This document shows positions 27,123-35,922 of a DNA stretch of 47,850 bases, in pieces. Source of the DNA: Halolactibacillus halophilus. GTDB lineage: Bacteria > Bacillota > Bacilli > Bacillales > Amphibacillaceae. How positions within the stretch are numbered: position 1 is the stretch's first letter; the number at the start of each line of letters is the position of its first letter. The notes under the pieces were generated by a model. The model was not told where the DNA came from and did not search any database. It saw only the letters and a list, made by a program, of their open reading frames with translations. The position numbers and the translations under genes are program-made. The DNA is taken from NCBI RefSeq assembly GCF_900115605.1, contig NZ_FOXC01000021.1, positions 1-47,850 of the forward strand, in the 5' to 3' direction.

Positions 27123-28964
27123 CTAGCCCTGAGTACTTAGTGCTTGATTGATTCTTGCTTGATCGTAATGATAGACAATACCCATGAGTGCTTGTCTTAA
27201 CTCATCGGGTGTATAATCTTTAAATCTCGCTAATAATTGTAACACACTTTCCATATCAATTTGACCTGTTCTACCAACATAAATCTTGTCATAGACTTCA
27301 CCAGGTAAGATTTCTTTATCATCAAGCAATTCTTCATACATTTTTTCACCTGGTCTAATACCAGAAAAGTTAATCTTAATCTCATCTTCTGTTAAACCGG
27401 ATAACTTGATTAAGTTTTTCGCTAAATCAACAATCTTCACCGGTTCACCCATATCAAGGACAAACACTTCCCCACCACTTGCTAGTGTGCTCGCTTGAAT
27501 CACGAGTCGCGAGGCTTCAGGAATTGTCATAAAGTAACGCGTCATATCAGGGTGAGTGACAGTAACAGGACCGCCTGCTTCAATTTGTTTTTTGAAGAGT
27601 GGAATCACTGACCCCCGACTACCAAGCACATTACCAAATCTCACTGCCGCAAACGTCGTTTCACTTTTACGCCCTAAGTCTTCAACCACCATTTCAGCTA
27701 AACGCTTCGTTGCGCCCATTACGTTCGTCGGGTTCACTGCTTTATCTGTTGACACTAAAATAAAGGTATCCACATGATAGTGATCAGCCGCTTCAGCGAC
27801 ATTTTTTGTCCCCATCACATTGTTCTTAATCGCTTCATGGGGGTTGTATTCCATTAACGGCACATGCTTATGCGCAGCTGCGTGATAAATAAAGGTTGGT
27901 TGATACGTTCTGACAACGTCAAAAATACGGCTTCGGTCTCGGACATCGGCAATAATCGGAACAATTTCAATACCTTGGTCTTTATATAATTGCTTCAGTT
28001 CCATATCGATATTATAAATGCTGTATTCACCGTGACCAAGAAGTAACATTTTTTTTGGTTTGAATCTCATTAATTGCCGAGTGATCTCTGAACCAATTGA
28101 ACCACCAGCCCCGGTGACAAGTACGGTGTGTCCTTCAATATCTTGTCTGATCGCTTGAATATCAAGTTCAACTGATGGCCGGCCTAAGACGTCTTCGACG
28201 TCCACATTTCGAAGGGCTTTGATTGTTACCTTACCAGATGCGATGTCTTCTAATTTCGGTAAGATTTGTACTTTTGCTTTTGTTTCATTGCAAAGGGCAA
28301 TCATCCGTTTTAAATTCCCGTTCGTTTGTGATGGCATCGCAATCACAATATGATCAATACTTTCTTGTTTAACGACCTTTGGAATATCCTCACTCGTCCC
28401 AACAACAGATAAGTTATACAGTTCAAGTCTTTGCTTATCTGGGTCATCATCGATAAAACCGACCGGACAAAGTTCCGAGTGCTGTGCTTCATTCTTTAAC
28501 TGCCGCGCAATCATCGCACCAGCTGAACCAGCCCCGACAATAAGCGCGCGCTTTTTATCGGTCTGATCAACAATAAACCGATCACGATACACCCGCCAAG
28601 CAAACCGGGAACCACCGATAAATAATATATGTAATAACCACGTGACAACAAGAGCACGACGATAGGTAGAAAAATTGTTAACAAAAAATTGTACAACACC
28701 TGTCGTGAGAATAGATAGACTAACAGCTTTTACAATCGCAACGAGTTCACCAATACTCGCATATGCCCATACCTTATGATACAACTTAAACATAAAAGCA
28801 AATAGGTGGTGCGACAATAATAAAGTGAGAGCTGATATAAGTAAAGTATTCATGCTGAAGATCTCCATCGATGGATAAACAATCCACGAGGCAATGTAGA
28901 CAGCTGATGCGACGATAATTGAATCTAATAAAATTAATAAAAGCATCCGCTTTCGGTAACTCAT
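27123..28964 (-). CDS. Membrane UDP-GlcNAc 4,6-dehydratase (PglF/EpsC/CapD-type)
   Basis: A 613-residue long-type nucleotide-sugar dehydratase. Four N-terminal membrane helices (about 5-125) are followed by a first Rossmann domain starting ALIVGAGSAGAMIARQL (about 140) and the catalytic SDR domain starting VLVTGAGGSIGSEITRQL (about 283). The site reads STDKAVNPTNVMGATKR: the usual Tyr of YxxxK is replaced by Met, as in PglF and related UDP-GlcNAc 4,6-dehydratases. The product would be UDP-4-keto-6-deoxy-GlcNAc, the substrate for the PglE-like enzyme at 24.6-25.7 kb. It starts 29 bases after cpsB and is probably co-transcribed with it. Confidence 0.92.
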   Translation of the reverse strand: MSYRKRMLLLILLDSIIVASAVYIASWIVYPSMEIFSMNTLLISALTLLLSHHLFAFMFKLYHKVWAYASIGELVAIVKAVSLSILTTGVVQFFVNNFSTYRRALVVTWLLHILFIGGSRFAWRVYRDRFIVDQTDKKRALIVGAGSAGAMIARQLKNEAQHSELCPVGFIDDDPDKQRLELYNLSVVGTSEDIPKVVKQESIDHIVIAMPSQTNGNLKRMIALCNETKAKVQILPKLEDIASGKVTIKALRNVDVEDVLGRPSVELDIQAIRQDIEGHTVLVTGAGGSIGSEITRQLMRFKPKKMLLLGHGEYSIYNIDMELKQLYKDQGIEIVPIIADVRDRSRIFDVVRTYQPTFIYHAAAHKHVPLMEYNPHEAIKNNVMGTKNVAEAADHYHVDTFILVSTDKAVNPTNVMGATKRLAEMVVEDLGRKSETTFAAVRFGNVLGSRGSVIPLFKKQIEAGGPVTVTHPDMTRYFMTIPEASRLVIQASTLASGGEVFVLDMGEPVKIVDLAKNLIKLSGLTEDEIKINFSGIRPGEKMYEELLDDKEILPGEVYDKIYVGRTGQIDMESVLQLLARFKDYTPDELRQALMGIVYHYDQARINQALSTQG

Positions 28965-28992
28965 GGGACCCCTTCTTTCTGTTGGTGTTTAC

Positions 28993-29763
28993 TCATTTAA
29001 ACCAACCAAATAGACCTTTTGATTTTAGCCGCGTCGGTTCATATGAATGAATGCGTTCACCATTTAAAATATCATATGCATTCTCAGAGAGCTGTTTGAC
29101 ATACGCTGTATCCATGCGTTTTCTTACACTCTGATAAGCGTCCTGTAAGTCAAACGCTCGGTGTTCAATATGATGCGCATCACTCGCAATCACATGCGCT
29201 AGGTTGTGTTCTATAAGTGACTCACTAAAATGACGCACCTTTTTACCTAATTTCCCTGTAAGGTTTGAGGCAGTCACTTGAGAGAGCCCACCATTTTTTA
29301 CAAATTCATATAAAATATCTGAATTTTCTAAGATGACTTGATTTCGTTCCGGGTGCGCGATAATGGGTATGTATCCTTGTGTAGATAAATTATAAATCAA
29401 GTGATCGGTATATCGCGGTATTTCATGAGAGGGTAGTTCGATAAGCACATAAACACCTGTCTCATTGAGTGACAACAATTCTGTTTCATCAAACGTATGT
29501 CCCATATGTTCAAAAATACGAATTTCTTGACCAGGATGCACCTTCAACGGAATATGCTCTTCTCGTAATCGGTTATTAAGTTGACGAACAGATTCAAGCA
29601 CCGTTTGACGATCATTCTCATACCGTGTTGTTTTATGATGCGGGGTTGCGATTACCGCATGAATACCTTGATCCACCGCTTGCCTTGCCATTCTTACACT
29701 CTCTTCCATATGTTTAGCACCATCATCTAGATCCGGTAATATGTGACAATGTATATCAATCAT
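28993..29763 (-). CDS. cpsB: CpsB/YwqE-type protein-tyrosine phosphatase
   Basis: A 256-residue PHP-superfamily manganese-dependent phosphatase that dephosphorylates the C-terminal tyrosines of the CpsD kinase and so controls capsule synthesis. The metal-binding motif DIHCHILPDLDDGA is at residues 3-16. Further metal ligands sit in VIATPHHKT (about 38-46), HPGQEIRI, IIAHPERN and IASDAHH (about 190-196). The start has AAAGGAG 8 bases upstream and its own extended -10 promoter. Unlike in streptococci, it is encoded after the cpsC-cpsD pair, separated from it by a terminator and 625 bases. Confidence 0.93.
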   Translation of the reverse strand: MIDIHCHILPDLDDGAKHMEESVRMARQAVDQGIHAVIATPHHKTTRYENDRQTVLESVRQLNNRLREEHIPLKVHPGQEIRIFEHMGHTFDETELLSLNETGVYVLIELPSHEIPRYTDHLIYNLSTQGYIPIIAHPERNQVILENSDILYEFVKNGGLSQVTASNLTGKLGKKVRHFSESLIEHNLAHVIASDAHHIEHRAFDLQDAYQSVRKRMDTAYVKQLSENAYDILNGERIHSYEPTRLKSKGLFGWFK

Positions 29764-29798
29764 AATCGTTCTCCTTTATTTTTCGCACTCATTGAAAA

Positions 29799-29827
29799 AG
29801 TATAGCATGTTTTACCACCAATTGGAA
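29799..29827 (-). promoter_or_regulatory. Promoter upstream of cpsB
   Basis: An extended -10 (TGC followed by TATACT, -10 at 29799-29804) lies 36 bases before the cpsB start. A weak -35 (TTCCAA, 29822-29827) is at 17-bp spacing. It would drive cpsB, the dehydratase gene and probably genes further down. Confidence 0.6.
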
Positions 29828-30254
29828 CCTTTTAAGTGACATTTTTCTGTATTTTCCCCAATGAACACATTACCATAGGACCATAAGAAGATATAAAAGC
29901 GTTTATTTTATAACTTCACTACTTATTTAATCATGCTGATGTTACAATAAGTTCATTTTTCTACAAATAACTTTACTTTTAGTCTGCTATTTTCTTAAAT
30001 TCTAAATATAACATAATACTCTTATCCAAGGTTTATTTGATTCAACGGATGTTAGAGAGAATATTATCACACATGGCTGTATTCTAATTATGCGAGAATT
30101 TACCACCAACTGTTCGAGAAGAAATATCCACCTGACTATATTACATATTTTCAGCGAGTCATCGAGTCGTTCAATCAATCGCATACATGTTGAGACGTAC
30201 CACCTATATTTCATTGACCTTTCCCTTTAATCTTTCCCATTTAAATAAAAGTAT
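29828..30254. other. Long gap between cpsB and cpsD with no accepted gene
   Basis: AT-rich sequence. Frames of about 66-70 codons exist on both strands at 30000-30240, but they have no good ribosome binding site and no recognisable protein pattern. A leader RNA for cpsB would be short according to the promoter proposed above, so most of this stretch is unexplained. Confidence 0.4.
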
Positions 30255-30294
30255 GTAAAAAAGAGGCACACATCATAAAAATTATGCACCTCTT
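30255..30294 (-). terminator. Intrinsic terminator after cpsD
   Basis: On the minus strand AAGAGG pairs with CCTCTT at the base (30289-30294 with 30261-30266), and CATAA/TTATG pairs inside. It is followed by a run of U residues (A at 30257-30262 on the plus strand). It closes the cpsC-cpsD transcription unit. Confidence 0.7.
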
Positions 30295-30388
30295 GTATTT
30301 TACTGATAAGTCTATGTCTTTGTTAAACACACCTTGTTTACCGGTAACAACTATAGTCGTTCAATTATTCAGGAACTGCAACTTACTA

Positions 30389-31078
30389 TTAGTGTCCGTA
30401 ATAATAGTAATGGCCTTTCGGCATTTCTTTATCGTTCAATACGACACCAAGTAATTTTGATTTTGCTGGTAAAAGCAATTCTTTTGCTTTTAAAGCCGCT
30501 TCTTTATCCGTTACTTTACTACGAACAACGAGCAGTGATCCATCAACAATATTAGCGAGAATCTGCGCATCAGTTACTGCAAGGACAGGAGGTGTATCAA
30601 AAATAATTAAGTCGTAAATTTCTTTTGCTTCTTCAATTAACTTGACCATCGCTTTAGAGCCGAGTAGTTCAGACGGGTTTGGCGGAATCGGTCCAGATGG
30701 TAACACATGGAGTGTAGATTCTTCTGTTTTTGATACGGCATCAAGCAGTGAAAAGTCACCGACTAGAACGCTGCTTAAGCCACGACGATTATCAGCACGG
30801 AACGTATAATGCACCGTTGGTTTACGTAAATCCGCATCTATTAAGAGTACACGTTTTTCTTGTTGGGCGAAGACAACCGCAAGGTTGGCAACCGTAGATG
30901 ATTTACCTTCCGATGGACCTGATGATGTGACTAGCATGGTTCTTAAATCACCATCCACTGCAGAAAACTGTAAGTTCGTTCGAATCGTCCGAAACTGCTC
31001 AGAAATAGGAGAACGTGGATTGTTTCTCGTGATTAAATGTCTAAACATTTGTTTTGCTTGTTTTTCTCGTCTTGCCAT
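30389..31078 (-). CDS. cpsD: CpsD/CapB-type bacterial tyrosine kinase
   Basis: Cytoplasmic BY-kinase of 229 residues that works with the membrane activator CpsC to control polymer length and export. The Walker A region GPSEGKSS lies at about 54-61, Walker A' VLLIDADLRKP at about 82-92, and Walker B LIIFDTPP at about 163-170. The C-terminal tyrosine cluster that is autophosphorylated is GHYYYYGH (last 8 residues). The N-terminal SPISEQFRTIRTNL oligomerisation motif is present. It begins 3 bases after the cpsC stop and is followed by an intrinsic terminator. The phosphatase CpsB, encoded nearby, would reverse its phosphorylation. Confidence 0.95.
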   Translation of the reverse strand: MARREKQAKQMFRHLITRNNPRSPISEQFRTIRTNLQFSAVDGDLRTMLVTSSGPSEGKSSTVANLAVVFAQQEKRVLLIDADLRKPTVHYTFRADNRRGLSSVLVGDFSLLDAVSKTEESTLHVLPSGPIPPNPSELLGSKAMVKLIEEAKEIYDLIIFDTPPVLAVTDAQILANIVDGSLLVVRSKVTDKEAALKAKELLLPAKSKLLGVVLNDKEMPKGHYYYYGH

Positions 31079-31081
31079 ATA

Positions 31082-31819
31082 TTACGCCCCTCTTTCTTTA
31101 CTTGCACGGTGATGCTTTGATGCCGTTTGTTGAATGGCCGCTTCTGACATGTGTGAGACCGTTCCAATCACTGGTAGGTCTAAATAGTTTTCAATATCTT
31201 CTTCTGTTTTCACTGACGTATCTAAGTATTCAAGTAAGAATGTCACACCAACTGAAAGCATAGCACCTAATATAAAAGCAATCGCAATGTTCATTGTTAA
31301 GTTAGGGCTCACTGGTGAAGGGTTCATACCAGCATCTGCTCTGTTTAAAACACTCACATTATCTACATTCATCAGTTCATAAATTTCTTCTTGGAATACA
31401 TCAACCGTCGTATTCGCAATATCTTCTGCAAGCAGTGGATTAGCATCTTTTACCGTCACAGTCACAACCTGTGATTCATTCTCATTTGAGACCGAAATCT
31501 TACTACCTAGTTGTGAGGCGGTGAGTTCTAAATCAAGCTCATCTGCGACCTCTTCTAATATACGGCTACTTTTGATAATCACATTGTATGTATTGATCAG
31601 TTTAATGTTTGTTTGAATATCACTTTGTTGAATTGTATTGGTTTGGTCCGTCTGTTGTTGATTGACAAGGAATTGCGTACTTACTTGATATTCTTTATTG
31701 ACAAAGAAAACAGTAAACACACCGCTTATTACAGCGAGTAACAAAGATGTCGCAATAATCATACCTAGTCTTTTTTTAATAACCGTGGTCATTTCTTTTA
31801 AGGAAATCGATTCTTCCAT
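31082..31819 (-). CDS. cpsC: CpsC/CapA-type chain-length regulator and kinase activator
   Basis: A Wzz-family membrane protein of 245 residues with two membrane helices (about 20-40 and 172-192) flanking an extracytoplasmic domain. NLTMNIAIAFILGAMLSVGVTFLLEYLDTSVKTEEDIENYLDLPVIGTVSHM at the C-terminus is the cytoplasmic tail that activates CpsD. The proline-rich MNPSPVSPN precedes helix 2. It is the first gene of a two-gene unit with cpsD, with AGGAGG upstream and a clear promoter and palindrome ahead of it. A second Wzz-type protein is encoded at 33.65-34.57 kb. Confidence 0.92.
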   Translation of the reverse strand: MEESISLKEMTTVIKKRLGMIIATSLLLAVISGVFTVFFVNKEYQVSTQFLVNQQQTDQTNTIQQSDIQTNIKLINTYNVIIKSSRILEEVADELDLELTASQLGSKISVSNENESQVVTVTVKDANPLLAEDIANTTVDVFQEEIYELMNVDNVSVLNRADAGMNPSPVSPNLTMNIAIAFILGAMLSVGVTFLLEYLDTSVKTEEDIENYLDLPVIGTVSHMSEAAIQQTASKHHRASKERGA

Positions 31820-31888
31820 ATGAGATGGGCCTCCTGAAGTTTGTAGTTAGGCGCATATATGAAATACGTCAAAATATGCACAAAGTAG

Positions 31889-31931
31889 ATTATAGCACAA
31901 TCCAAAATAAATTACAGCCTAATTGTAATTT
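31889..31931 (-). promoter_or_regulatory. cpsC promoter with overlapping palindrome
   Basis: On the minus strand an extended -10 (TGC plus TATAAT, -10 at 31889-31894) lies 70 bases before the cpsC start. A perfect inverted repeat with 8-base arms AAATTACA (31909-31916) and TGTAATTT (31924-31931), 7-base centre, covers the expected -35 position (31912-31917, CTGTAA). This layout fits a repressor or activator site controlling the capsule kinase genes. Confidence 0.6.
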
Positions 31932-32334
31932 TTTTGAAAGTGAATTCTCTTACCATATGATACATTGGTCTTAGCTGCGGTTTGATTGGATTATATATAG
32001 TTTTTCAATGAACGAAAAACACTCATGTACATACCTTTTATTTATACCTAACTTAATTTCACTCAAAGGTTAACATTTAATGCTCGTTATTTTGTCTTCA
32101 ACACTAAATACAATTGTTGAACTATAACAGACTTTCACATATTGAATCAATCCACTTATGACCGATTGTTATATTATTAGTCCTCTCTATCTAACTTGTC
32201 TTTCGAAACATATGTACTTTATGTTATCTAGGACTATCCCTGAGGTAAATTATACAATGTTGAGTAAATGATATAGTTTTTCACATGGAAAAGTGTTACT
32301 ATTTTAGTAAGACGTAATTATAAACACGGATATA
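31932..32334. other. Intergenic region between divergent cpsC and galU
   Basis: About 400 bases of AT-rich non-coding DNA with no open frame of note. A TATAAT at 32331-32336 lies too close to the galU ribosome binding site to be a confident promoter. No other strong promoter for galU was found by eye. Confidence 0.4.
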
Positions 32335-32349
32335 ATGGAGGTTCATAGT

Positions 32350-33222
32350 ATGAAAAAAGTAAAAAAAGCGATTATTCCAGCTGCCGGGTTAGGGACACGC
32401 TTCCTGCCAGCAACTAAAGCAATGCCAAAAGAAATGTTACCAATTGTTGATAAACCAACGATTCAGTACATCATTGAAGAGGCTGTTGCTTCTGGTATTG
32501 AAGATATTATTATAGTGACAGGAAAAGGTAAGCGAGCTATTGAGGATCATTTTGATTTCGCGCCTGAACTTGAAGCTAATTTAAAAGAAAAAGACAAACT
32601 AGAATTATTGAAGAAAGTTGAACAATCAACAAAACTCGCAGATATTCACTACATAAGACAGAAAGAACCGAAAGGTTTAGGCCATGCTGTTTGGTGTGCG
32701 CGTAAATTTATTGGCGATGAGCCATTTGCAGTACTCTTAGGTGATGATATTGTCCAAAGTGATATCCCTTGTCTTAAACAACTCATCAAGCAATACGAAA
32801 AAACTGAATCATCAATTATTGGTGTTCAACAGGTCGATGATAGCGTTACGCATCGTTATGGAATTGTTGACCCTGGGAAACAAGATGATAGTCTGTATGA
32901 GGTTAATAATTTTGTAGAAAAACCCTCACCAGGAACGGCCCCTTCTAACTTAGCTATTTTAGGTCGTTATATCTTCAATCCTGAAATTTTCCGCTTCTTA
33001 GAACGTCAAGAAGTTGGAGCAGGTGGTGAGATTCAATTAACAGATGCGATTCAAATGTTGAATGAAATTCAAAAAGTATACGCTTATGACTTTGAAGGTA
33101 AACGTTATGACGTTGGAGAGAAATTCGGTTTTGTTCAAACGACATTAGAGTTTGCAATGCAAAACAAAGAAATTGGTAACGATGTAAAACAGCTTATTAA
33201 AAATCTTGCAAAAGAACTATAG
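32350..33222 (+). CDS. galU: UTP-glucose-1-phosphate uridylyltransferase GalU
   Basis: A 290-residue nucleotidyltransferase making UDP-glucose from UTP and glucose-1-phosphate, supplying Ugd and glucosyl donors. The signature [31 protein letters not shown] is at residues 11-41. Further conserved blocks are [56 protein letters not shown] and [16 protein letters not shown] 32350 is chosen because GGAGG lies about 8 bases upstream; the frame extends to an ATG at 32335, ahead of that site. A strong terminator follows, so it is probably monocistronic. Confidence 0.95.
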   Translation: MKKVKKAIIPAAGLGTRFLPATKAMPKEMLPIVDKPTIQYIIEEAVASGIEDIIIVTGKGKRAIEDHFDFAPELEANLKEKDKLELLKKVEQSTKLADIHYIRQKEPKGLGHAVWCARKFIGDEPFAVLLGDDIVQSDIPCLKQLIKQYEKTESSIIGVQQVDDSVTHRYGIVDPGKQDDSLYEVNNFVEKPSPGTAPSNLAILGRYIFNPEIFRFLERQEVGAGGEIQLTDAIQMLNEIQKVYAYDFEGKRYDVGEKFGFVQTTLEFAMQNKEIGNDVKQLIKNLAKEL

Positions 33223-33276
33223 TTGCTCTCAAAGTTACTTTTCTTAGCAGGTTGGCAAACGGAATAATACTTTGAC

Positions 33277-33326
33277 TTAAACAGGTTTAGTTCTTAAAAG
33301 ATAGACCTAAACCTGTTTAATGTTTT
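33277..33326 (+). terminator. Terminator after galU
   Basis: A perfect 14-bp inverted repeat (TTAAACAGGTTTAG at 33277-33290, CTAAACCTGTTTAA at 33307-33320) is followed by TGTTTTT. It lies 55 bases after the galU stop. The stretch from there to 33555 holds no recognisable gene. Confidence 0.8.
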
Positions 33327-33555
33327 TAATATCTTCCACGATTTTTAGGTGAGCGTATCTAACTAGGTTATTACATTAAGGCTATTTTAACTTGTGGGAT
33401 TAATTTATAAAACAAAAAGCAAATTTCAAAATAACCCACCGTACAGATTTCAATCCCTCTTTACAGTATTGATCCTGAATAAGATAATCAGTTTAGTATC
33501 AACATTTCAAGTTCTACATTAATACTCAAACTACTACAAAAGAATAAATAAAAAA

Positions 33556-33589
33556 CATGTCTTAGCCACTTAAAAGCAGCCAAAACATG
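33556..33589 (-). terminator. Terminator after the second Wzz gene
   Basis: On the minus strand CATGTTTTGGCTGC pairs with GTGGCTAAGACATG (14 bp with G-U pairs, 6-base loop) and is followed by TTTTTTATTT. It lies 60 bases after the stop of the 307-residue Wzz-type gene. Confidence 0.8.
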
Positions 33590-33649
33590 CGTAATATCAG
33601 GTTTAACTTATAGATTAATAATAAAATTACATGATTTTATCGATAACAC

Positions 33650-34573
33650 TTAAGCCTCATCATTCCAATAATTCTTGAATAACACCACAAAAACCCCAAT
33701 CATTAGTCCCAATACAAGGCCAATAGCAATGTTCAATAATTTATTCGGAGAAATCGGGTCTATTGTCGCTCTTGGTGCCGTAACGGTATTCACTTTCACA
33801 TCAATGATGCTCATATCCTTTACACTATTCACTTCGTCTAATTTACCACTGTAAAAGTTATAAAGCTCAGTGTGCTTGTCAATTTTATCAAGTGCTTTGT
33901 TATATTCAGCTTGTAACGTTTTATCTAATAGTCGGAATTCTTCTAAATAAGCTTCACTTACATCTAACAAATACTGATTACCAGATGTGTTCTCATTAAC
34001 TAACATTAAAGTTGGTAGCTTCTCATGTGCATTTAAATTGTTAAAGGCAGCAACGGCTTGATCAATATTTTTTTCTTCTTCAAGCATTTGTCTCTCATAT
34101 TCATCAATTAGTAGATCAAACCGATTACTCAACGCCTTTCCTAATTGAACTTTGGTCTGTAAGACAAGTTCTGACAGAACCGATTCGATTTCAGTTTGAT
34201 CAGATGACGTGAATTTAATTTCTAGATGCTCCTCCCCCTCATTAAGACGAGACATCTCAATTTGATTAGTTAAACTGTTATATGTACGATCAATTGATAA
34301 CTTCTCAATAACAGGTACAACACTTTCTGGTGACGTCAACACATTTTCAAAATTTTGAATGGTTGTTAATTCATCAATCAATGGTTGAACATTCTGTGGC
34401 GCTGTCGATACTTTGTTGAAACCAATAATTGTTCTACCTTCATATACCGGATCAACAAGGAAGTAGCTATACCCCGCAGCAATCAAAACAGCCATGGCTG
34501 TAATAATGCCTATTAAGACTTTCCCTTTTATTATTGCTTGAAGTAATTCCTTTAAACTGATTTCTTCTTCCAT
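33650..34573 (-). CDS. Wzz/chain-length determinant family protein (kinase-independent)
   Basis: A 307-residue polysaccharide co-polymerase with two membrane helices: about 18-38 (VLIGIITAMAVLIAAGYSYFLV), and about 279-299 preceded by APRATIDPISPNK. The extracytoplasmic part (about 40-275) contains a long charged coiled-coil-like helix region (about 150-250). This is longer than CpsC and typical of classical Wzz proteins, and there is no kinase-activating C-terminal tail. ATG 34573 is chosen because GGAGG lies just upstream; the longer frame starts at 34585. It has its own promoter and terminator, divergent from the LCP gene. It may serve the second polymer made by the 38-47 kb cluster. Confidence 0.85.
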   Translation of the reverse strand: MEEEISLKELLQAIIKGKVLIGIITAMAVLIAAGYSYFLVDPVYEGRTIIGFNKVSTAPQNVQPLIDELTTIQNFENVLTSPESVVPVIEKLSIDRTYNSLTNQIEMSRLNEGEEHLEIKFTSSDQTEIESVLSELVLQTKVQLGKALSNRFDLLIDEYERQMLEEEKNIDQAVAAFNNLNAHEKLPTLMLVNENTSGNQYLLDVSEAYLEEFRLLDKTLQAEYNKALDKIDKHTELYNFYSGKLDEVNSVKDMSIIDVKVNTVTAPRATIDPISPNKLLNIAIGLVLGLMIGVFVVLFKNYWNDEA

Positions 34574-34643
34574 AATATCCTCCATAGTCTACAAATTATT
34601 TAATTATTCATACATACAACGAAATATTAACACAACACTTCTA

Positions 34644-34672
34644 AAAATATCTAATTTAGATTAATTAGTCAA
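34644..34672 (-). promoter_or_regulatory. Promoter of the second Wzz gene
   Basis: The minus strand shows TTGACT (-35, 34667-34672), a 17-bp spacer and TATTTT (-10, 34644-34649), about 70 bases upstream of the start codon. Confidence 0.55.
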
Positions 34673-34758
34673 CCCTGTTTAGGGAATTAAATGTGAACTT
34701 TATCTTTTCAATAGTTTCAATCTTAGATTAAATCCAACACCTTTTATCAAAAAACTAT

Positions 34759-34787
34759 TTTACTAATTTTAGTTTTATTAGTATGAT
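34759..34787 (+). promoter_or_regulatory. Promoter of the first LCP gene
   Basis: TTTACT (-35, 34759-34764), a 17-bp spacer and TATGAT (-10, 34782-34787). Transcription would start near 34794, which excludes the in-frame ATG at 34788 and supports the start at 34833. Confidence 0.55.
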
Positions 34788-34832
34788 ATGAGTATCGACC
34801 TAGAAAACTATTTTAAAATGAGGAGATTCAAA

Positions 34833-35822
34833 ATGACACACGAAAAATTAACTCGCAGAAAATATAAGAAACATAAGCAAAAAAAGAAGAAAATTCTTCG
34901 TACCACTATTATTATTTTAGTAGCCTTGTTAATTATGATTGGCGTTTACTTAACAAATATATATTTTAATGCTAAGAATGCTGTTGATGAAGCGTTTGAT
35001 TCAGCAGGACGCGATAAGTCTGAGCTTCGTGATATAACTGTTGACCCTGAAAAAGATCATGTATCAATCTTATTCATCGGTGTTGATAATGGTGGAGGAA
35101 GAGATACAAGTAGTAACGGATTATCAGATGCCTTAATTTTAACAACATTTAATAAGAATGATCACAGTATTAAAATGTTAAGCATCCCTAGGGATAGTTA
35201 CGTATACGTTCCTTTAAGAGATACTCATACAAAAATCAATCACGCTCATTCATACGGGGGGCCAAAAGCTTCAATTGAAACAATTGAGAATTTATTCGAT
35301 ATTCCGATTGATTACTTTGTTTCCATCAACTTTGATGCTTTTATCGATATCGTTGATGAATTGAATGGCATAAACGTAGAAGTCCCTTATGAACTTTATG
35401 AAATGGATTCAAATGATAATAAAGATGCGATTCACTTATTGCCAGGTAAACAAAACTTAAATGGAGAAGAAGCGTTAGCTCTTGCTCGAACACGTAAACT
35501 TGACAACGATATCGAACGGGGAAAACGTCAACAAATGATTATCAGTGCTATCTTAAAACGTTCTATTTCCGTCAATGCTGTTTTAAACGCGAATGATTTA
35601 ATTAGTGTTGTTGGCGACAATATGAAAACAAACATGTCGTTTGATGAAATCAAAAGTTTTGCTCCATATGCATTAAATAAAGACTTAGCAATCGATCATT
35701 TAGAAATAAAAGGTTCTGACATGGTTACCGATGCTTACTATTATAAACTTGATGAAACACATCTCACTGACATTAAACAAATATTACAATCCCATTTAGA
35801 GTGGGAACCAAAAGAGAATTAA
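34833..35822 (+). CDS. LCP-family cell-wall polymer ligase (LytR-CpsA-Psr)
   Basis: A 329-residue membrane-anchored phosphotransferase that transfers undecaprenyl-linked glycopolymers onto peptidoglycan outside the cell. A very basic cytoplasmic N-terminus is followed by one helix (about 22-42, TTIIILVALLIMIGVYLTNIYF). The LCP domain then shows VSILFIGVDNGGGRDTSSNGLSDALIL, the conserved SIPRDSYVYVP, KINHAHSYGG and ALARTRKLDNDIERGKRQQ. The arginines in SIPRDS and ARTRK bind the pyrophosphate in known LCP structures. ATG 34833 follows AGGAG at 8-base spacing. It may ligate either the capsule or the teichoic-acid-like polymer. Confidence 0.92.
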   Translation: MTHEKLTRRKYKKHKQKKKKILRTTIIILVALLIMIGVYLTNIYFNAKNAVDEAFDSAGRDKSELRDITVDPEKDHVSILFIGVDNGGGRDTSSNGLSDALILTTFNKNDHSIKMLSIPRDSYVYVPLRDTHTKINHAHSYGGPKASIETIENLFDIPIDYFVSINFDAFIDIVDELNGINVEVPYELYEMDSNDNKDAIHLLPGKQNLNGEEALALARTRKLDNDIERGKRQQMIISAILKRSISVNAVLNANDLISVVGDNMKTNMSFDEIKSFAPYALNKDLAIDHLEIKGSDMVTDAYYYKLDETHLTDIKQILQSHLEWEPKEN

Positions 35823-35833
35823 TATTCACCTCT

Positions 35834-35862
35834 AAAGTTACACTTCGGTGTAACTTTTTTTA
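35834..35862 (+). terminator. Terminator with TTCG tetraloop after the first LCP gene
   Basis: AAAGTTACAC (35834-35843), loop TTCG, GTGTAACTTT (35848-35857), then a T run. A 10-bp stem with a stable UUCG tetraloop makes a very strong intrinsic terminator. Confidence 0.92.
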
Positions 35863-35922
35863 ACGTCTGACATTGTGTTAAGAATTTGTAAATTTTAAGT
35901 GGTGCTGAGTCACAAAATCATG

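Noticed and set aside
30002-30214. 70-codon minus-strand ORF and an overlapping plus-strand frame between cpsB and cpsD
   Set aside because: There is no adequate ribosome binding site and both strands are open over the same stretch, which is common in AT-rich non-coding DNA. No family pattern was seen.
31909-31931. GlnR/TnrA-type site at the cpsC promoter
   Set aside because: The consensus is TGTNA-N7-TNACA. Here the arms are in the opposite order (TTACA-N7-TGTAA), so the match is not real.
32331-32336. TATAAT as the galU promoter
   Set aside because: Transcription would start within or after the galU ribosome binding site, leaving no usable leader, and no -35 is present at the right distance.
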